Source: Streptomyces massasporeus (GTDB lineage Bacteria > Actinomycetota > Actinomycetes > Streptomycetales > Streptomycetaceae). Taken from it: a stretch of DNA of 64,000 nucleotides. The notes below the pieces were generated by a model, which ran no database searches, was not told the DNA's origin, and worked only from the letters and a program-made list of their open reading frames with translations. Where the stretch lies: positions 744,001-808,000 of the forward strand of contig NZ_BMSE01000001.1 of assembly GCF_014648995.1 (NCBI RefSeq). Reading direction: 5' to 3'. This document shows, piece after piece, positions 28,431 through 40,896 of this stretch. Numbering within the stretch: the stretch's first letter is position 1; every line of letters starts with the position of its first letter. Both the position numbers and the translations under genes were made by a program.

Positions 28431-30050
28431 TCAGCGCCTGGCTCCGGTGCGGTCGCGGTGGGCGAGGAGCCGCTGGGCCCCGGCGAGGCCGGGAGGCCGG
28501 TTGCGGCGCAGGGCGGCCCGGGCGGCGTTGGCTCCGGGCGCGCCGTGCACCCCGCCGCCGGGATGGGCTCCGGCGGAGGCGAGGTACAGGCCCGGCACCG
28601 GGGTCTCCGGGCGGCCGGTTCCGGGCAGGGGGCGGAAGACGAGTTGCTGGTGCATCGCGGTGGTGCCGCCGTTGATGGCGCCGCCCGCGAGATTGCCGTC
28701 GAGCGCCTCCAGGGTCGGGGGCGCCAGGATGCGGCGGCCCCGGATCAGTGAGCGGAAGCCGGGTGCGAAGCGCTCCACCTGACGTTCGACGCGGTCGGCC
28801 ATGAGTTCCTGGTCCTTGGTGTCCCAGCGGCCGGTGATGCCCTCGTCGGCGGCGTCGGCGCGGATCTCGTGCGGGATGTGGGTGTACGCCCAGGCCGATT
28901 CGGTGCCTTGGGGGGAGCGGGTGGCGTCGGAGGTGGTCATCTGGCCGAAGATCGTGAACGGCCGGTCCGGGACCTGCCGCATGGCGATCTGCGCGGTGAA
29001 GCGGGTCAGCTCGTCCATGCCGTCGGCGAGGTGCACGGTGCCGGCCCGGGACGCCTGCTCGGTCTGCCAGGGCACCGGCCCGTCGAGCGCCCAGTCGACC
29101 TTGAAGGTGGCGAAGTCCCACTGGAAGCGCCGCAGGTCGTCGAGGAGTTGCGCGGGCAGGTGAGCGGGGTCGACCAGCTCGCCGTACAGGGCGGGCACCG
29201 ACACGTCCGCGAGCACCGCCCGGCGGGCCCGCACCGCGTCACCGCCCGCCGTGCGCACGCCGACGGCGCGCCCGCCGCGGACGACGACGTGCTCGACGCG
29301 CTGCCCGCATCGGACCCGTCCACCCCGGGTCTCCAGACGCCGGACCAGGGCCGAGGTCAGCGCGCCGGAGCCGCCGGCCGGGACCGGGAAGCCGTAGGTC
29401 TGGCCCAGCATGGCCATCAGCCAGCCGAAACCACCGCTGCCGGCCGACTCGGGGGCGAGGTCGGCGTGCAGGGCGTTGCCGGCCAGCAGCAGCCGGCCGC
29501 CCTGGCCGCTGAACTCCTCCTCCCCCAGGCGCCGCACCGGCAGCACCAGGGAGCGGGCCATGCGCAGTCCGCCGGCGGCCCGCAGCCGCAGTGCGAGCCG
29601 TGCCGTGGCGCGGATGGGCGGGAACGGGGTGAACAGGGCGTCCAGAAGGCCGGGGCGCAGGCTCTGCCACACCTGGTGCAGCCGCTGCCAGGCCGCTCCG
29701 TCGCCCGGCTCGAAGGTGTCGAGGGACGCGGCGGTGATGTCGATGTTCCGGTCCAGGACGGCGCAGCTGCCGTCGGTGAGGGGGTGGGCCAGCACGCTGG
29801 GCGCGTGGCTCCAGCGCAGTCCGTGCTCCTCGGGGTGCAGCGAGGCCAGGACGGGCGAGGCGGCCGCGAGGGGGTAGAAGGAGCTGAACAGGTCGTTGAC
29901 GAAGGCGGGGTCGACGCCCCGGTCGTGGCGTACGGCGCCGCCCGGTTCGGGCTGTTCCTCCAGCACCTCGACGCTCCACCCGGCGTCGGCGAGGACGTTG
30001 GCGGCCACCAGGCCGTTGGGGCCCGCGCCGATCACCACGGCGTCAGGCAT
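28431..30050 (-). CDS. phytoene-desaturase-like FAD-dependent oxidoreductase
   Basis: A 539-residue CrtI/amine-oxidase-fold flavoprotein. DAVVIGAGPNGLVAANVLAD is the FAD dinucleotide motif at the very N-terminus, and the C-terminal GLYLASAGAHPGGGVHGAPG closes the FAD site as in carotenoid desaturase relatives. Such enzymes desaturate or isomerise polyenes, retinoids or sterols. ATG overlaps the SRPBCC gene by 8 bp. No phytoene synthase or other carotenoid gene is nearby, so a carotenoid role is not supported. Confidence 0.88.
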   Translation of the reverse strand: MPDAVVIGAGPNGLVAANVLADAGWSVEVLEEQPEPGGAVRHDRGVDPAFVNDLFSSFYPLAAASPVLASLHPEEHGLRWSHAPSVLAHPLTDGSCAVLDRNIDITAASLDTFEPGDGAAWQRLHQVWQSLRPGLLDALFTPFPPIRATARLALRLRAAGGLRMARSLVLPVRRLGEEEFSGQGGRLLLAGNALHADLAPESAGSGGFGWLMAMLGQTYGFPVPAGGSGALTSALVRRLETRGGRVRCGQRVEHVVVRGGRAVGVRTAGGDAVRARRAVLADVSVPALYGELVDPAHLPAQLLDDLRRFQWDFATFKVDWALDGPVPWQTEQASRAGTVHLADGMDELTRFTAQIAMRQVPDRPFTIFGQMTTSDATRSPQGTESAWAYTHIPHEIRADAADEGITGRWDTKDQELMADRVERQVERFAPGFRSLIRGRRILAPPTLEALDGNLAGGAINGGTTAMHQQLVFRPLPGTGRPETPVPGLYLASAGAHPGGGVHGAPGANAARAALRRNRPPGLAGAQRLLAHRDRTGARR

Positions 30051-30543
30051 GGCCGGGCCCGCCCGCGTCGGACCTCGCGGTCACTTGTCCCAGGCCGCGG
30101 CGGGTGCCTCCCGGGACCCGTGCCTCGGCCTCGCACAGTCTGGCCAGCATGGCGCGGTGGCGCAGCTGGATCAGCGCCTCGAATCCGACGTTGTGCAGCC
30201 GGCCGCCCGCGCCCCGTAGGGGGTGCTCGTCCACGATCACCAGGCAGTGCTCGCCCCAGGGCCGCAGCTCGATCGCGATGCGTGCCGAGCCGAGCGCACC
30301 GGCGTGGGCCTCCAGCTCCAGCAGCCTGCCTTCCTCGCAGTGGCGGACGACCGTCTCGTTGTCGAGCCGCACGGGGCCGAGGCGGACCTCGTAGCCGATT
30401 GCCGCGCCGGTGCGCGGCCACTGTCCGCGCACCGGGTGGGACTCGGAGGTGCCCACGACCCACTCCGCGTAGCGGTGGCCGTCGGCGAGGACGTCCCACA
30501 CGGCGCCCGGGCCGACTCGGATCAGGTGATGACGTACGGCCAC
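30043..30543 (-). CDS. SRPBCC (START-like) family protein
   Basis: A 166-residue ligand-binding protein of the polyketide cyclase/START-like fold: VAVRHHLIRVGPGAVWDVLA then RYAEWVVGTSE at the start and the long C-terminal helix (NVGFEALIQLRHRAMLARLC). GTG 30543 has GGAGG 6 bp ahead. First gene of the oxidative operon. It may bind and present the hydrophobic substrate to the FAD enzyme. Confidence 0.82.
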   Translation of the reverse strand: MAVRHHLIRVGPGAVWDVLADGHRYAEWVVGTSESHPVRGQWPRTGAAIGYEVRLGPVRLDNETVVRHCEEGRLLELEAHAGALGSARIAIELRPWGEHCLVIVDEHPLRGAGGRLHNVGFEALIQLRHRAMLARLCEAEARVPGGTRRGLGQVTARSDAGGPGHA

Positions 30544-30646
30544 GGTGCCTCCTGCTGCCTCGGGCGGTGGTCTGCGTCCACCCCGAGTGCCCCGGTAGCC
30601 CTGGTTCAACAGCGCGGTCCTGCGGCTCGCCGACTGTCGCGCCGCA

Positions 30647-30670
30647 GCGTGTGAGAGCGCTCTCACACGC
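30647..30670. promoter_or_regulatory. 24-bp perfect palindrome, operator site 1
   Basis: The perfect palindrome has core TGTGAGAGCGCTCTCACA flanked by GCG and CGC. The GAGAGCGCTCTC core is LacI-family-like (compare CebR-type sites with a central GCGC). It lies near the middle of the intergenic region, upstream of both divergent genes. Confidence 0.6.
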
Positions 30671-30823
30671 GCGATGCAGGCCCACCAGGCCTGCCGCGCT
30701 CCCTGCGCGTGCTCACCCTTCGGCGCCGGCCAGTTCAAGCTGTGCACTCACCGACCGACCTCGCACCAATCCCGGCTTTACCTCTTGACGACCCGGGTCG
30801 CGGGGAGCACATTGACGGCACTT

Positions 30824-30837
30824 TGAGAGCGCTCTCA
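30824..30837. promoter_or_regulatory. operator site 2 at the GH16 promoter
   Basis: TGAGAGCGCTCTCA is a 14-bp perfect palindrome with the same core as site 1, placed about 10 bp after the likely -10 (30808-30813), where a bound repressor would block initiation of the GH16 gene. Two sites 172 bp apart would allow looping. Confidence 0.6.
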
Positions 30838-30870
30838 CCCTCCCGCATCCGATCCGAGAGGCATCCCCAC

Positions 30871-32265
30871 ATGAGCGACACCACCGGCACCCGGCGCAGA
30901 CGGCGCCCGCTGCGGCGGGCGTTCGTCGCCGTCGTCAGCACGCTCGGCCTCGCGGCCGCCGCCTCCGCGGTCGCCACCCCGTCCGCGACCGCCTCCGCGC
31001 CGACACCCCCGTCGGGCTGGACGCAGCTCTTCGTGGACGACTTCAACGGCGCCGCCGGCACCGGCGTCAACACCTCCGACTGGCAGTACGCGACCGGCAG
31101 GGGGTACCCGGGCGGTCCCACGGGCTGGGGCACCGGCGAGATCGAGACGATGACGAACAGCACGGACAACGTCGCGCTCGACGGCAACGGCAATCTCCGC
31201 ATCACGCCCCGGCGGGACGCCGCCGGCAACTGGACCTCCGGCCGGATCGAGACCAACCGCACCGACTTCCAGCCCCCGGCCGGCGGCAAGCTCCGCGTCG
31301 AGTCGCGCATCCAGGTGCCGAACGTCACCGGCGCCGCCGCCAAGGGCTACTGGCCGGCGTTCTGGATGCTGGGCGCCCCGTACCGCGGCAACTACTGGAA
31401 CTGGCCGGCGGTCGGCGAGCTGGACATCATGGAGAACACCCAGGGCATGAACACGGTGTTCGCGACGATGCACTGCGGCACCTCTCCGGGCGGTCCCTGC
31501 AACGAGACCAGCGGCATCGGCGGTTCGACCACCTGCCAGGGCACCTCCTGCCAGGCCGGCTTCCACACGTACCGGATGGAGTGGGACCGTTCGACGAGCG
31601 TCGAGGAGATCCGCTTCTACCTCGACGGCGTCAACTACCACACCGTGCGCGCCAACCAGGTCGACGCGACGACCTGGAAGAACGCCACCGACCACGGCTT
31701 CTTCGTCATCCTGAACGTCGCGATGGGCGGCGGCTTCCCCGACGCGTTCGGCGGCGGCCCGGACGCCGGGACGCAGCCGGGCCACGCGATGGTCGTCGAC
31801 TACGTGCAGGTGCTGTCGTCCGGCGGCGGCACCACACCCCCGCCGACCGGGAACCGCGACGCCTACGCCGCCATCCAGGCCGAGTCCTACGACGGTCAGT
31901 CCGGCGTGATCACCGAGACGACGGCCGACTCCGGCGGCGGGCAGAACGTCGGCGCGCTCGCAAACGGCGACTGGCTGCACTTCAAGGGCGTGAACTTCGG
32001 CTCCACGGCGGCCCGGCAGTTCAGCGCCCGGGTCGCGAGCGGAGCGGCCGGCGGCGTCAGCGGGCTGGTCGAGGTGCGGCTGGACAGCCGGAGCAACGCA
32101 CCTGTCGGCAGCTTCGCGGTGGGCAGCACCGGGGCCTGGCAGTCGTGGAAGACCGTCCCGGCGAACATCAGCGCCGTGACGGGCACGCACGACGTGTATC
32201 TGACCTTCACCAGCGGTCAGCCGGCGGACTTCGTGAACGTCAACTGGTTCACCTTCGGGCACTGA
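30871..32265 (+). CDS. secreted GH16 endo-beta-glucanase with CBM6
   Basis: A 464-residue exported enzyme. A long basic signal (RRAFVAVVSTLGLAAAASAV) is followed by a GH16 beta-jelly-roll with VGELDIMENTQ: Glu183 is the nucleophile and Glu188 the acid/base. This motif spacing is that of laminarinase-type endo-1,3-beta-glucanases. After a GGGTTPPPTG linker, residues about 330-464 are a family 6 carbohydrate-binding module. ATG has GAGAGG 9 bp ahead. Likely digests fungal or algal beta-1,3-glucan. Control by the two palindromes upstream; it ends at a strong terminator. Confidence 0.93.
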   Translation: MSDTTGTRRRRRPLRRAFVAVVSTLGLAAAASAVATPSATASAPTPPSGWTQLFVDDFNGAAGTGVNTSDWQYATGRGYPGGPTGWGTGEIETMTNSTDNVALDGNGNLRITPRRDAAGNWTSGRIETNRTDFQPPAGGKLRVESRIQVPNVTGAAAKGYWPAFWMLGAPYRGNYWNWPAVGELDIMENTQGMNTVFATMHCGTSPGGPCNETSGIGGSTTCQGTSCQAGFHTYRMEWDRSTSVEEIRFYLDGVNYHTVRANQVDATTWKNATDHGFFVILNVAMGGGFPDAFGGGPDAGTQPGHAMVVDYVQVLSSGGGTTPPPTGNRDAYAAIQAESYDGQSGVITETTADSGGGQNVGALANGDWLHFKGVNFGSTAARQFSARVASGAAGGVSGLVEVRLDSRSNAPVGSFAVGSTGAWQSWKTVPANISAVTGTHDVYLTFTSGQPADFVNVNWFTFGH

Positions 32266-32274
32266 CGGCTCTCG

Positions 32275-32311
32275 CGAAGGGGCTCCACGCGCGCGTGGAG
32301 CCCCTTTTCGC
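32275..32311. terminator. strong bidirectional terminator after GH16
   Basis: AAGGGGCTCCACG and its inverse CGTGGAGCCCCTT form a 13-bp stem with a four-base loop followed by TTTT. It lies between the convergent GH16 and AraC genes and can serve both. Confidence 0.9.
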
Positions 32312-32350
32312 TGTGCCGGGCCGCCCTCGGCCGCGTCGCACCCGTCGCTC

Positions 32351-33247
32351 TCAGCGCAGTTCCGCCCGGAAGGCCGCCGGGGTCTGGTCGGTGTGCTGGT
32401 GGAAGAACTTGGAGAAGTTCGCGGCGTCGGGGAAGCCGACCGCCACGCCGACCCGGCCGATGGGCAGTTCGGTGTGGGCGAGGAGCCGCTTGGCCTCGAG
32501 GACCACGCGCTTGTCGATGAAGGCCTTGGGGGTCTCCCCGGTCGCGGCGCGCACCGCCCGGACCAGGGTGCGGCGGGAGTAGCCGAGCGCGTCGGCGTAG
32601 GCGCTGACGCTGTGGTTGGTGGCGAAGTCCCGCTCCACGGCGTCCCGGAAGAGGGTGAAGGTGGAGTCGGAGCGCTGCCGCAGGGCCTGCGCCGCACTCG
32701 CCGCCAGGTGGGCGAGCCGCAGCAGGAACGCCGTCAGGGTGTGACGCAGAACGGCGGTGTGCAGGCTCAGCGGGAGCGTGGCCGTGTCCTCGTACTCGCG
32801 CAGCAGCTGGGCGAGCGCGGCTTCCAGACCGGCGAGTTGGGCCGCGTCGGGGCGCAACAGGGGCGGCAGGTCGTAGCGGTAGAGGCCGGTGGCCTCCACG
32901 GTCGAGCGGGGCAGGAAGCCGGGCTGCATGGTCAGCACGGTTCCGCGGTACTCGCTGCTGCGCGAGAAGCGGTGGACCTGCCCCGGGCGGATCCACAGCA
33001 GGTCCCCGGCCGTGGCCTCGTACTCGGTGAAGTCGACCATGTGCCGGACCGGGCCCGCGCCGAACAGCATCACGACGTGGAAGTCGATGCGGTGCACGCG
33101 CTCCAGGGGCGCGTCGGCGTGCCAGGTGCGGCCGGTCCCCATCGGGCCGATCTGCATGCCGACGCCGCCGACGCTGAGCTCGACCGGGAAGGGGAACGTA
33201 TCGATCCCATCGCCGCCTTGGACGCTTCTGTCCACAATGTCCACCAA
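32351..33247 (-). CDS. AraC-family transcriptional regulator
   Basis: A 298-residue regulator with an N-terminal cupin-like sensor (YEATAGDLLWIRPGQVHRFS) and C-terminal double helix-turn-helix: SVSAYADALGYSRRTLVRAV and IGRVGVAVGFPDAANFSKFF then HQHTDQTPAAFR. It is divergent from transketolase (157 bp apart) and convergent with GH16. The effector is unknown; cupin-sensor AraC proteins commonly respond to small metabolites and activate a divergent neighbour. Confidence 0.92.
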   Translation of the reverse strand: MVDIVDRSVQGGDGIDTFPFPVELSVGGVGMQIGPMGTGRTWHADAPLERVHRIDFHVVMLFGAGPVRHMVDFTEYEATAGDLLWIRPGQVHRFSRSSEYRGTVLTMQPGFLPRSTVEATGLYRYDLPPLLRPDAAQLAGLEAALAQLLREYEDTATLPLSLHTAVLRHTLTAFLLRLAHLAASAAQALRQRSDSTFTLFRDAVERDFATNHSVSAYADALGYSRRTLVRAVRAATGETPKAFIDKRVVLEAKRLLAHTELPIGRVGVAVGFPDAANFSKFFHQHTDQTPAAFRAELR

Positions 33248-33335
33248 GTACCCCTCGTCCCGCCCCGCTCGCGTGCCCTGCTGCCGGCGGGTGTCCCACT
33301 TTCACCACAGGCTGGCACACGCCGACCTTCCGCCG

Positions 33336-33352
33336 TAAAAGTCAGACTTTTA
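33336..33352. promoter_or_regulatory. 17-bp perfect palindrome ahead of transketolase
   Basis: TAAAAGTCAGACTTTTA is a perfect odd-length palindrome in unusually AT-rich DNA about 55 bp upstream of the tkt start, with TTGAAC right behind it. Its position fits an operator for the pentose-phosphate operon; the protein that binds is unknown. Confidence 0.5.
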
Positions 33353-33404
33353 ATTTTGAACACGTCAGACCAGCAACTTCGCTCCCATCGAGGACTTCTT
33401 GAAG

Positions 33405-35480
<2,076 letters not shown>

Positions 35481-35499
35481 TCCGACCGCCCGAAAGAAG

Positions 35500-36645
35500 A
35501 TGATCACTGTGACCGAAGCGACCGCGAACGCGGGAGCACTGAAGCGCCTGTCCGACGAGGGCGTGTCGATCTGGCTCGACGACCTGTCGCGTCGGCGGAT
35601 CGAGTCCGGCAACCTGGCCGAGCTCGTCGCCACGAGGAACGTCGTCGGCGTCACCACCAACCCGTCCATCTTCCAGGCCGCCATCGGCTCCGGCGCGGGC
35701 TACGAGGAGCAGCTCGCCGACCTGGCGGTGCGCGGGGTGACCGTGGACGAGGCCGTGCGGATGATGACGACCGCCGACGTCCGGGCCGCCGCCGACGTCC
35801 TGCGGCCGGTGTACGAGGCGACCGGAGGCCGGGACGGCCGGGTCTCCATCGAGGTCGACCCGCGCCTCGCCCACGACACGACGGCGACCGTCGCCGAGGC
35901 CCGGCAGCTGGCCTGGCTGGTGGACCGCCCCAACGTGATGATCAAGATCCCGGCGACGAAGGCCGGTCTGCCGGCGATCACCGAGGTGATCGGCGCGGGC
36001 ATCAGCGTGAACGTGACGCTGATCTTCTCCCTGGACCGCTACCGCGAGGTGATGGACGCCTACGTCGCCGGCCTGGAGAAGGCCCAGGCGGCCGGTCTCG
36101 ACCTGTCGGGCATTCACTCGGTCGCGTCGTTCTTCGTCTCCCGTGTGGACTCCGAGATCGACAAGCGGCTGACGCTGCTGGGCACGGACGAGGCCCTCGG
36201 CCTGAAGGGCCGCGCGGCCCTGGCCAACGCGCGGCTCGCCTACGAGGCGTACGAGCACGTCTTCGCCGGGGCGCGCTGGCAGGCGCTGGGCGGGGCCCGT
36301 GCGAACCGGCAGCGCCCCCTTTGGGCCTCCACCGGTGTGAAGGACCCCGCATACAAGGACACCCTGTACGTGGACGAACTGGTCGCCCCCGGCACGGTCA
36401 ACACCATGCCGGAGGCCACGCTGAACGCCGTCGCCGACCACGGCGACGTCCAGGGCGACACGGTCACCGGCGGTTACGCCCAGGCCCGTGCCGACCTGGC
36501 GGCCGTCGAACGGCTCGGCATTGCATACGACGAGGTGGTGCGGCAACTGGAGAACGAGGGCGTGGCCAAGTTCGAGGTGGCCTGGCAGGAGCTGCTGGAC
36601 GCGGTCACCAAGTCCTTGAACAGCAAGGGAGTTGACGCGGAATGA
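35500..36645 (+). CDS. tal: transaldolase
   Basis: A 381-residue transaldolase of the actinobacterial type. [14 protein letters not shown] and [12 protein letters not shown] give the family signature; Lys149 is the Schiff-base lysine. It transfers dihydroxyacetone from sedoheptulose-7-phosphate to glyceraldehyde-3-phosphate. AAAGAAG abuts ATG 35500, so the GTG at 35509, with that site 9 bp ahead, may be the true start. Overlaps zwf by ATGA. Confidence 0.96.
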   Translation: MITVTEATANAGALKRLSDEGVSIWLDDLSRRRIESGNLAELVATRNVVGVTTNPSIFQAAIGSGAGYEEQLADLAVRGVTVDEAVRMMTTADVRAAADVLRPVYEATGGRDGRVSIEVDPRLAHDTTATVAEARQLAWLVDRPNVMIKIPATKAGLPAITEVIGAGISVNVTLIFSLDRYREVMDAYVAGLEKAQAAGLDLSGIHSVASFFVSRVDSEIDKRLTLLGTDEALGLKGRAALANARLAYEAYEHVFAGARWQALGGARANRQRPLWASTGVKDPAYKDTLYVDELVAPGTVNTMPEATLNAVADHGDVQGDTVTGGYAQARADLAAVERLGIAYDEVVRQLENEGVAKFEVAWQELLDAVTKSLNSKGVDAE

Positions 36646-38306
36646 GCGAGGGCATCCCCCAGACGGCCGAACAGGAGACCAAGGGCACCAAGGAGGAGAA
36701 GGAAGCCCTGGCCGCACAGGAGGCGGCCGGGGTGGAGCAGACCGGGGTGAGCGGTCACGCTCCCCGGACGGAGCACGCCGACACTCACTTCGAGAACCCC
36801 CTGCGCGACCCGCGCGACCGCCGTCTGCCCAGGATCGCGGGGCCCTCCGGGCTCGTCATCTTCGGTGTGACCGGCGACCTGTCCCGCAAGAAGCTGATGC
36901 CGGCCGTGTACGACCTGGCCAACCGCGGTCTGCTGCCGCCGGGCTTCTCCCTGGTGGGCTTCGCCCGCCGGGACTGGGAGGACCAGGACTTCGCACAGGT
37001 GGTGCACGACGCGGTCCGCGAGCATGCGCGCACCCCGTTCCGCGAGGAGGTCTGGCAGCAGCTCGCCGAGGGCATGCGGTTCATCCCCGGTGACTTCGAC
37101 GACGACACGGCGTTCAAGCAGCTGCGTTCCGCCGTCGAGGAGCTGGACGCCTCCCGGGGCACCAGCGGCAACTACGCCTTCTACCTGTCGGTGCCGCCGA
37201 AGTTCTTCCCCAAGGTCGTCCAGCAGCTGAAGAAGCACAAGCTGGCCAGTGCCCCCGAGGGTTCCTGGCGCCGGGCGGTCATCGAGAAGCCGTTCGGGCA
37301 CGATCTGAGGTCGGCCGAGGAGCTCAACCGGATCGTGCACGACGTGTTCGACCCGGAGCAGGTCTTCCGGATCGACCACTACCTCGGCAAGGAGACCGTC
37401 CAGAACCTCCTGGCCCTGCGCTTCGCCAACCAGATGTTCGAGCCGATCTGGAACCGGTCGTACGTCGACCACGTGCAGATCACCATGGCCGAGGACATCG
37501 GCATCGGCGGCCGGGCCGGCTACTACGACGGCATCGGCGCCGCCCGTGACGTCATCCAGAACCACCTGCTCCAGCTGATGGCGCTCACCGCGATGGAGGA
37601 ACCGGCCGCCTTCGACGCCGCCTCGCTGCTCACGGAGAAGCTGAAGGTCCTCAAGGCGGTGCGGCTGCCGCAGGACCTGGGGCAGGGCACCGTGCGCGGC
37701 CAGTACGCGGCGGCCTGGCAGGGCGGCACGAAGGTGCGCGGGTACCTGGAGGAGGACGGCATCGACCAGTCGTCCACGACGGACACATACGCCGCGGTCC
37801 GGCTCCAGGTGGACAACCGCCGCTGGGCGGGTGTCCCGTTCTACCTGCGCACCGGCAAGCGGCTGGGCCGCCGGGTGACGGAGATCGCCGTGGTGTTCCA
37901 GCGGGCGCCGCACTCCCCCTTCGACTCCACCGCGACCGAGGAGCTGGGCTCCAACGCGATCGTCATCCGCGTCCAGCCGGACGAGGGCATGACGGTCCGT
38001 TTCGGCTCGAAGGTGCCGGGCACGTCGATGGAGATCCGGGACGTGACGATGGACTTCGCCTACGGCGAGTCGTTCACCGAATCGAGCCCCGAGGCGTACG
38101 AACGGCTGATCCTTGACGTCCTCCTGGGCGACGCCAACCTGTTCCCCCGTCACCAGGAAGTGGAAGAGTCCTGGAAGATCCTCGACCCGATCGAGCAGTA
38201 CTGGGCCACGCACGGCCGTCCCGCGCAGTACGCCTCGGGCAGCTGGGGACCCGAGGAGGCAGACGAGATGCTCGCACGAGACGGACGGAGCTGGCGCAGG
38301 CCATGA
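36642..38306 (+). CDS. zwf: glucose-6-phosphate dehydrogenase
   Basis: A 554-residue enzyme, longer than the usual 490-510 because of a charged N-terminal extension of about 60 residues. [20 protein letters not shown] is the dinucleotide motif, and RIDHYLGKE holds the catalytic His246 and substrate-binding Lys. It oxidises glucose-6-phosphate to the lactone, making NAD(P)H. Coupled to tal and opcA by ATGA overlaps. The extension carries no known domain that I recognise. Confidence 0.97.
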   Translation: MSEGIPQTAEQETKGTKEEKEALAAQEAAGVEQTGVSGHAPRTEHADTHFENPLRDPRDRRLPRIAGPSGLVIFGVTGDLSRKKLMPAVYDLANRGLLPPGFSLVGFARRDWEDQDFAQVVHDAVREHARTPFREEVWQQLAEGMRFIPGDFDDDTAFKQLRSAVEELDASRGTSGNYAFYLSVPPKFFPKVVQQLKKHKLASAPEGSWRRAVIEKPFGHDLRSAEELNRIVHDVFDPEQVFRIDHYLGKETVQNLLALRFANQMFEPIWNRSYVDHVQITMAEDIGIGGRAGYYDGIGAARDVIQNHLLQLMALTAMEEPAAFDAASLLTEKLKVLKAVRLPQDLGQGTVRGQYAAAWQGGTKVRGYLEEDGIDQSSTTDTYAAVRLQVDNRRWAGVPFYLRTGKRLGRRVTEIAVVFQRAPHSPFDSTATEELGSNAIVIRVQPDEGMTVRFGSKVPGTSMEIRDVTMDFAYGESFTESSPEAYERLILDVLLGDANLFPRHQEVEESWKILDPIEQYWATHGRPAQYASGSWGPEEADEMLARDGRSWRRP

Positions 38307-39238
38307 AGATCGACCTGACCGACACCACGGCAAGCAAGATCAACAAGGCGCTGGTGCAGGGGCGCCGCGCCATCGGCACACCCGCCGTGGGCATGGTCCT
38401 GACGATGGTGATCGTCACGGACGAGGAGAACGCCTACGACGCGATCAAGGCGGCCGAGGAGGCCTCGCACGAGCACCCCTCGCGCACCCTGGTCGTCATC
38501 AAGCGCCACGCCCGCACCCCGCGCGACCGCCAGTCCTCCCGCCTCGACGCCGAGGTGCGGGTGGGCGCCGACGCGGGCACCGGCGAGACCGTGATCCTCA
38601 GGACCTACGGCGAGGTGTCCGACCACGCCGACTCGGTGGTGCTGCCGCTGCTGCTGCCGGACGCACCGGTGGTGGTGTGGTGGCCGGTGGACGCCCCCGA
38701 GGTGCCCTCGAAGGACCCGCTCGGGGCGCTGGCCCAGCGGCGGATCACCGACCTGTACGCCGTCGAGAACCCGCTGGAGACGCTCCAGGCCCGGGTCCGC
38801 GCCTATGCGCCCGGTGACACCGACCTCGCCTGGACCCGGCTGACGCCGTGGCGTTCGATGCTGGCGGCGGCGCTGGACCAGGCCCGGGCGCGGATCGTGT
38901 CGGCGGCGGTGGAGGCCGAGGCCGAGAACCCGGCCGCCGAGCTGCTGGCCCGCTGGCTGGAGGCGCGGCTGCACGTGCGGGTCGACCGGGTGGTCACCGC
39001 CGGGCCGGTCGTCACGGCCGTACGCCTGGGCACGGAGAGCGGCGAGATCGTCATCGACCGCCCCGAGGGGCCGCTGGCCACGCTGACCCTGCCGGGCCAG
39101 CCGTCGCGCACCCTCGCCCTGAAGGTCCGTGCCACCTCCGAACTCATCGCCGAGGAGCTGCGGCGCCTCGACGCGGACGAGATGTACGCCATCGCCCTGA
39201 ACGGCGAGGCAACCGAGGAGACCCCCGCTCATGTCTGA
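38303..39238 (+). CDS. opcA: glucose-6-phosphate dehydrogenase assembly protein OpcA
   Basis: A 311-residue OpcA protein, which promotes assembly and activity of actinobacterial and cyanobacterial glucose-6-phosphate dehydrogenase. [12 protein letters not shown] and [20 protein letters not shown] are recognisable family segments. It sits directly behind zwf with a 4-bp overlap and overlaps pgi by 8 bp. Confidence 0.94.
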   Translation: MKIDLTDTTASKINKALVQGRRAIGTPAVGMVLTMVIVTDEENAYDAIKAAEEASHEHPSRTLVVIKRHARTPRDRQSSRLDAEVRVGADAGTGETVILRTYGEVSDHADSVVLPLLLPDAPVVVWWPVDAPEVPSKDPLGALAQRRITDLYAVENPLETLQARVRAYAPGDTDLAWTRLTPWRSMLAAALDQARARIVSAAVEAEAENPAAELLARWLEARLHVRVDRVVTAGPVVTAVRLGTESGEIVIDRPEGPLATLTLPGQPSRTLALKVRATSELIAEELRRLDADEMYAIALNGEATEETPAHV

Positions 39239-40895
39239 CTCCCCCTCCGGTTCCCCGAGGCTCGACCGGCGTCCCGAGTGGACCGCCCTGGAGGACCACC
39301 GCACGGACGCCCTGCCGCAGCCCGATCTGCGGGAGCTGTTCGCGGCGGACCCGGGACGCGCCGAGCGCTACGTCGTGCGCGTGGGCGACCTGCGCATCGA
39401 CTACTCCAAGCACCTGGTCACCGACGAGACGCTGGCCCTGCTCCAGGAGCTGGCCGCGGCCACCGACGTGTTCGGGCTGCGGGACGCGATGTTCCGCGGC
39501 GAGCGGATCAACACCACCGAGAACCGGGCCGTGCTGCACACCGCGCTGCGCGCCCCGCGGGACGCCATCATCGAGGTCGACGGCGAGAACGTCGTCCCGG
39601 CCGTGCACGCCGTGCTCGACAAGATGGCCGCCTTCGCGGACCGGGTGCGCTCCGGGGAGTGGACCGGCCACACCGGCAGGCGCATCCGCAACGTCGTCAA
39701 CATCGGCATCGGCGGCTCGGACCTGGGCCCCGCGATGGCCTACGAGGCACTGCGGCCGTTCACCGACCGGGATCTGACGTTCCGCTTCGTGTCGAACGTG
39801 GACGGCTCGGACCTGCACGAGGCGGTGCGCGATCTGGACCCGGCGGAGACGCTGTTCATCGTCGCGTCCAAGACCTTCACCACCATCGAGACGATCACGA
39901 ACGCCACGTCCGCACGCTCGTGGCTGCTGAAGGGCCTGGGTGGCGACGAGAAGGCGGTGGCGAAGCACTTCGTCGCGCTGTCGACCAACGCGGAGAAGGT
40001 CGCCGACTTCGGTATCGATGTCGACAACATGTTCGAGTTCTGGGACTGGGTCGGCGGCCGCTACTCCTTCGACTCCGCTATCGGCCTGTCCCTGATGATC
40101 GCGATCGGCCCGGACCGCTTCCGGGAGATGCTCGACGGCTTCCGCATCGTCGACGAGCACTTCCGCAACGCCCCGGCCGAGGCCAACGCCCCGCTGCTGC
40201 TGGGCCTGCTGGGCATCTGGTACGGCAACTTCCACGACGCCCAGTCGCATGCGGTGCTGCCCTACAGCCACTACCTGTCCAAGTTCACCGCCTACCTCCA
40301 GCAGCTCGACATGGAGTCCAACGGCAAGTCGGTGGACCGAGACGGGAAGCCGGTGGAGTGGCAGACCGGGCCGGTGGTGTGGGGCACGCCGGGCACCAAC
40401 GGACAGCATGCCTACTACCAGCTCATCCACCAGGGCACCAAGCTCATCCCGGCCGACCTGATCGGCTTCGCCCGGCCCGTCGCCGAGCTGAGCGACGAAC
40501 TGAAGGCGCAGCACGACCTGCTGATGGCCAACCTGTTCGCGCAGGGGCAGGCGCTCGCCTTCGGCAAGACCGCCGAGGAGGTCCGCGCGGAGGGTGTGCC
40601 CGAGGAGCAGGTGCCGCACCGCACCTTCCGGGGCAACCACCCCACCACGACGATCCTGGCCACCGAACTGTCCCCGTCGGTCCTCGGCCAGCTGATCGCC
40701 CTCTACGAGCACAAGGTGTTCGTGCAGGGCGCCGTCTGGAACATCGACTCCTTCGACCAGTGGGGCGTCGAGCTCGGCAAGGTGCTCGCCAAACGCGTCG
40801 AGCCCGCCCTGACCGAGGGCGCCGACGTCCCCGGTCTCGACCCGTCCACGGCCGCACTGGTGGCCGCCTACCGCACACTTCGGGAAGTGAACTGA
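39231..40895 (+). CDS. pgi: glucose-6-phosphate isomerase
   Basis: A 554-residue classic-type Pgi. [19 protein letters not shown] is in the sugar-phosphate loop, and [20 protein letters not shown] is the second signature with the base Glu/His region; a Lys lies in the C-terminal [14 protein letters not shown]. It interconverts glucose- and fructose-6-phosphate, letting pentose-phosphate products recycle into the operon's oxidative branch. Starts inside opcA; 1 bp before gnd. Confidence 0.97.
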   Translation: MSDSPSGSPRLDRRPEWTALEDHRTDALPQPDLRELFAADPGRAERYVVRVGDLRIDYSKHLVTDETLALLQELAAATDVFGLRDAMFRGERINTTENRAVLHTALRAPRDAIIEVDGENVVPAVHAVLDKMAAFADRVRSGEWTGHTGRRIRNVVNIGIGGSDLGPAMAYEALRPFTDRDLTFRFVSNVDGSDLHEAVRDLDPAETLFIVASKTFTTIETITNATSARSWLLKGLGGDEKAVAKHFVALSTNAEKVADFGIDVDNMFEFWDWVGGRYSFDSAIGLSLMIAIGPDRFREMLDGFRIVDEHFRNAPAEANAPLLLGLLGIWYGNFHDAQSHAVLPYSHYLSKFTAYLQQLDMESNGKSVDRDGKPVEWQTGPVVWGTPGTNGQHAYYQLIHQGTKLIPADLIGFARPVAELSDELKAQHDLLMANLFAQGQALAFGKTAEEVRAEGVPEEQVPHRTFRGNHPTTTILATELSPSVLGQLIALYEHKVFVQGAVWNIDSFDQWGVELGKVLAKRVEPALTEGADVPGLDPSTAALVAAYRTLREVN

Positions 40896-40896
40896 C

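Larger units (their letters stand above)
30544..30870. other. 327-bp divergent intergenic region
   Basis: Holds the promoter side of the leftward oxidative operon and of the GH16 gene. Two palindromes with the same GAGAGCGCTCTC core lie 172 bp apart, and a promoter-like TTGACG-17 bp-CACATT (30785-30813) faces the GH16 gene. I see no small gene in it. Confidence 0.6.

Noticed and set aside
28431..30050. A carotenoid biosynthesis gene
   Set aside because: Desaturase-like fold only; no phytoene or geranylgeranyl synthase is nearby.
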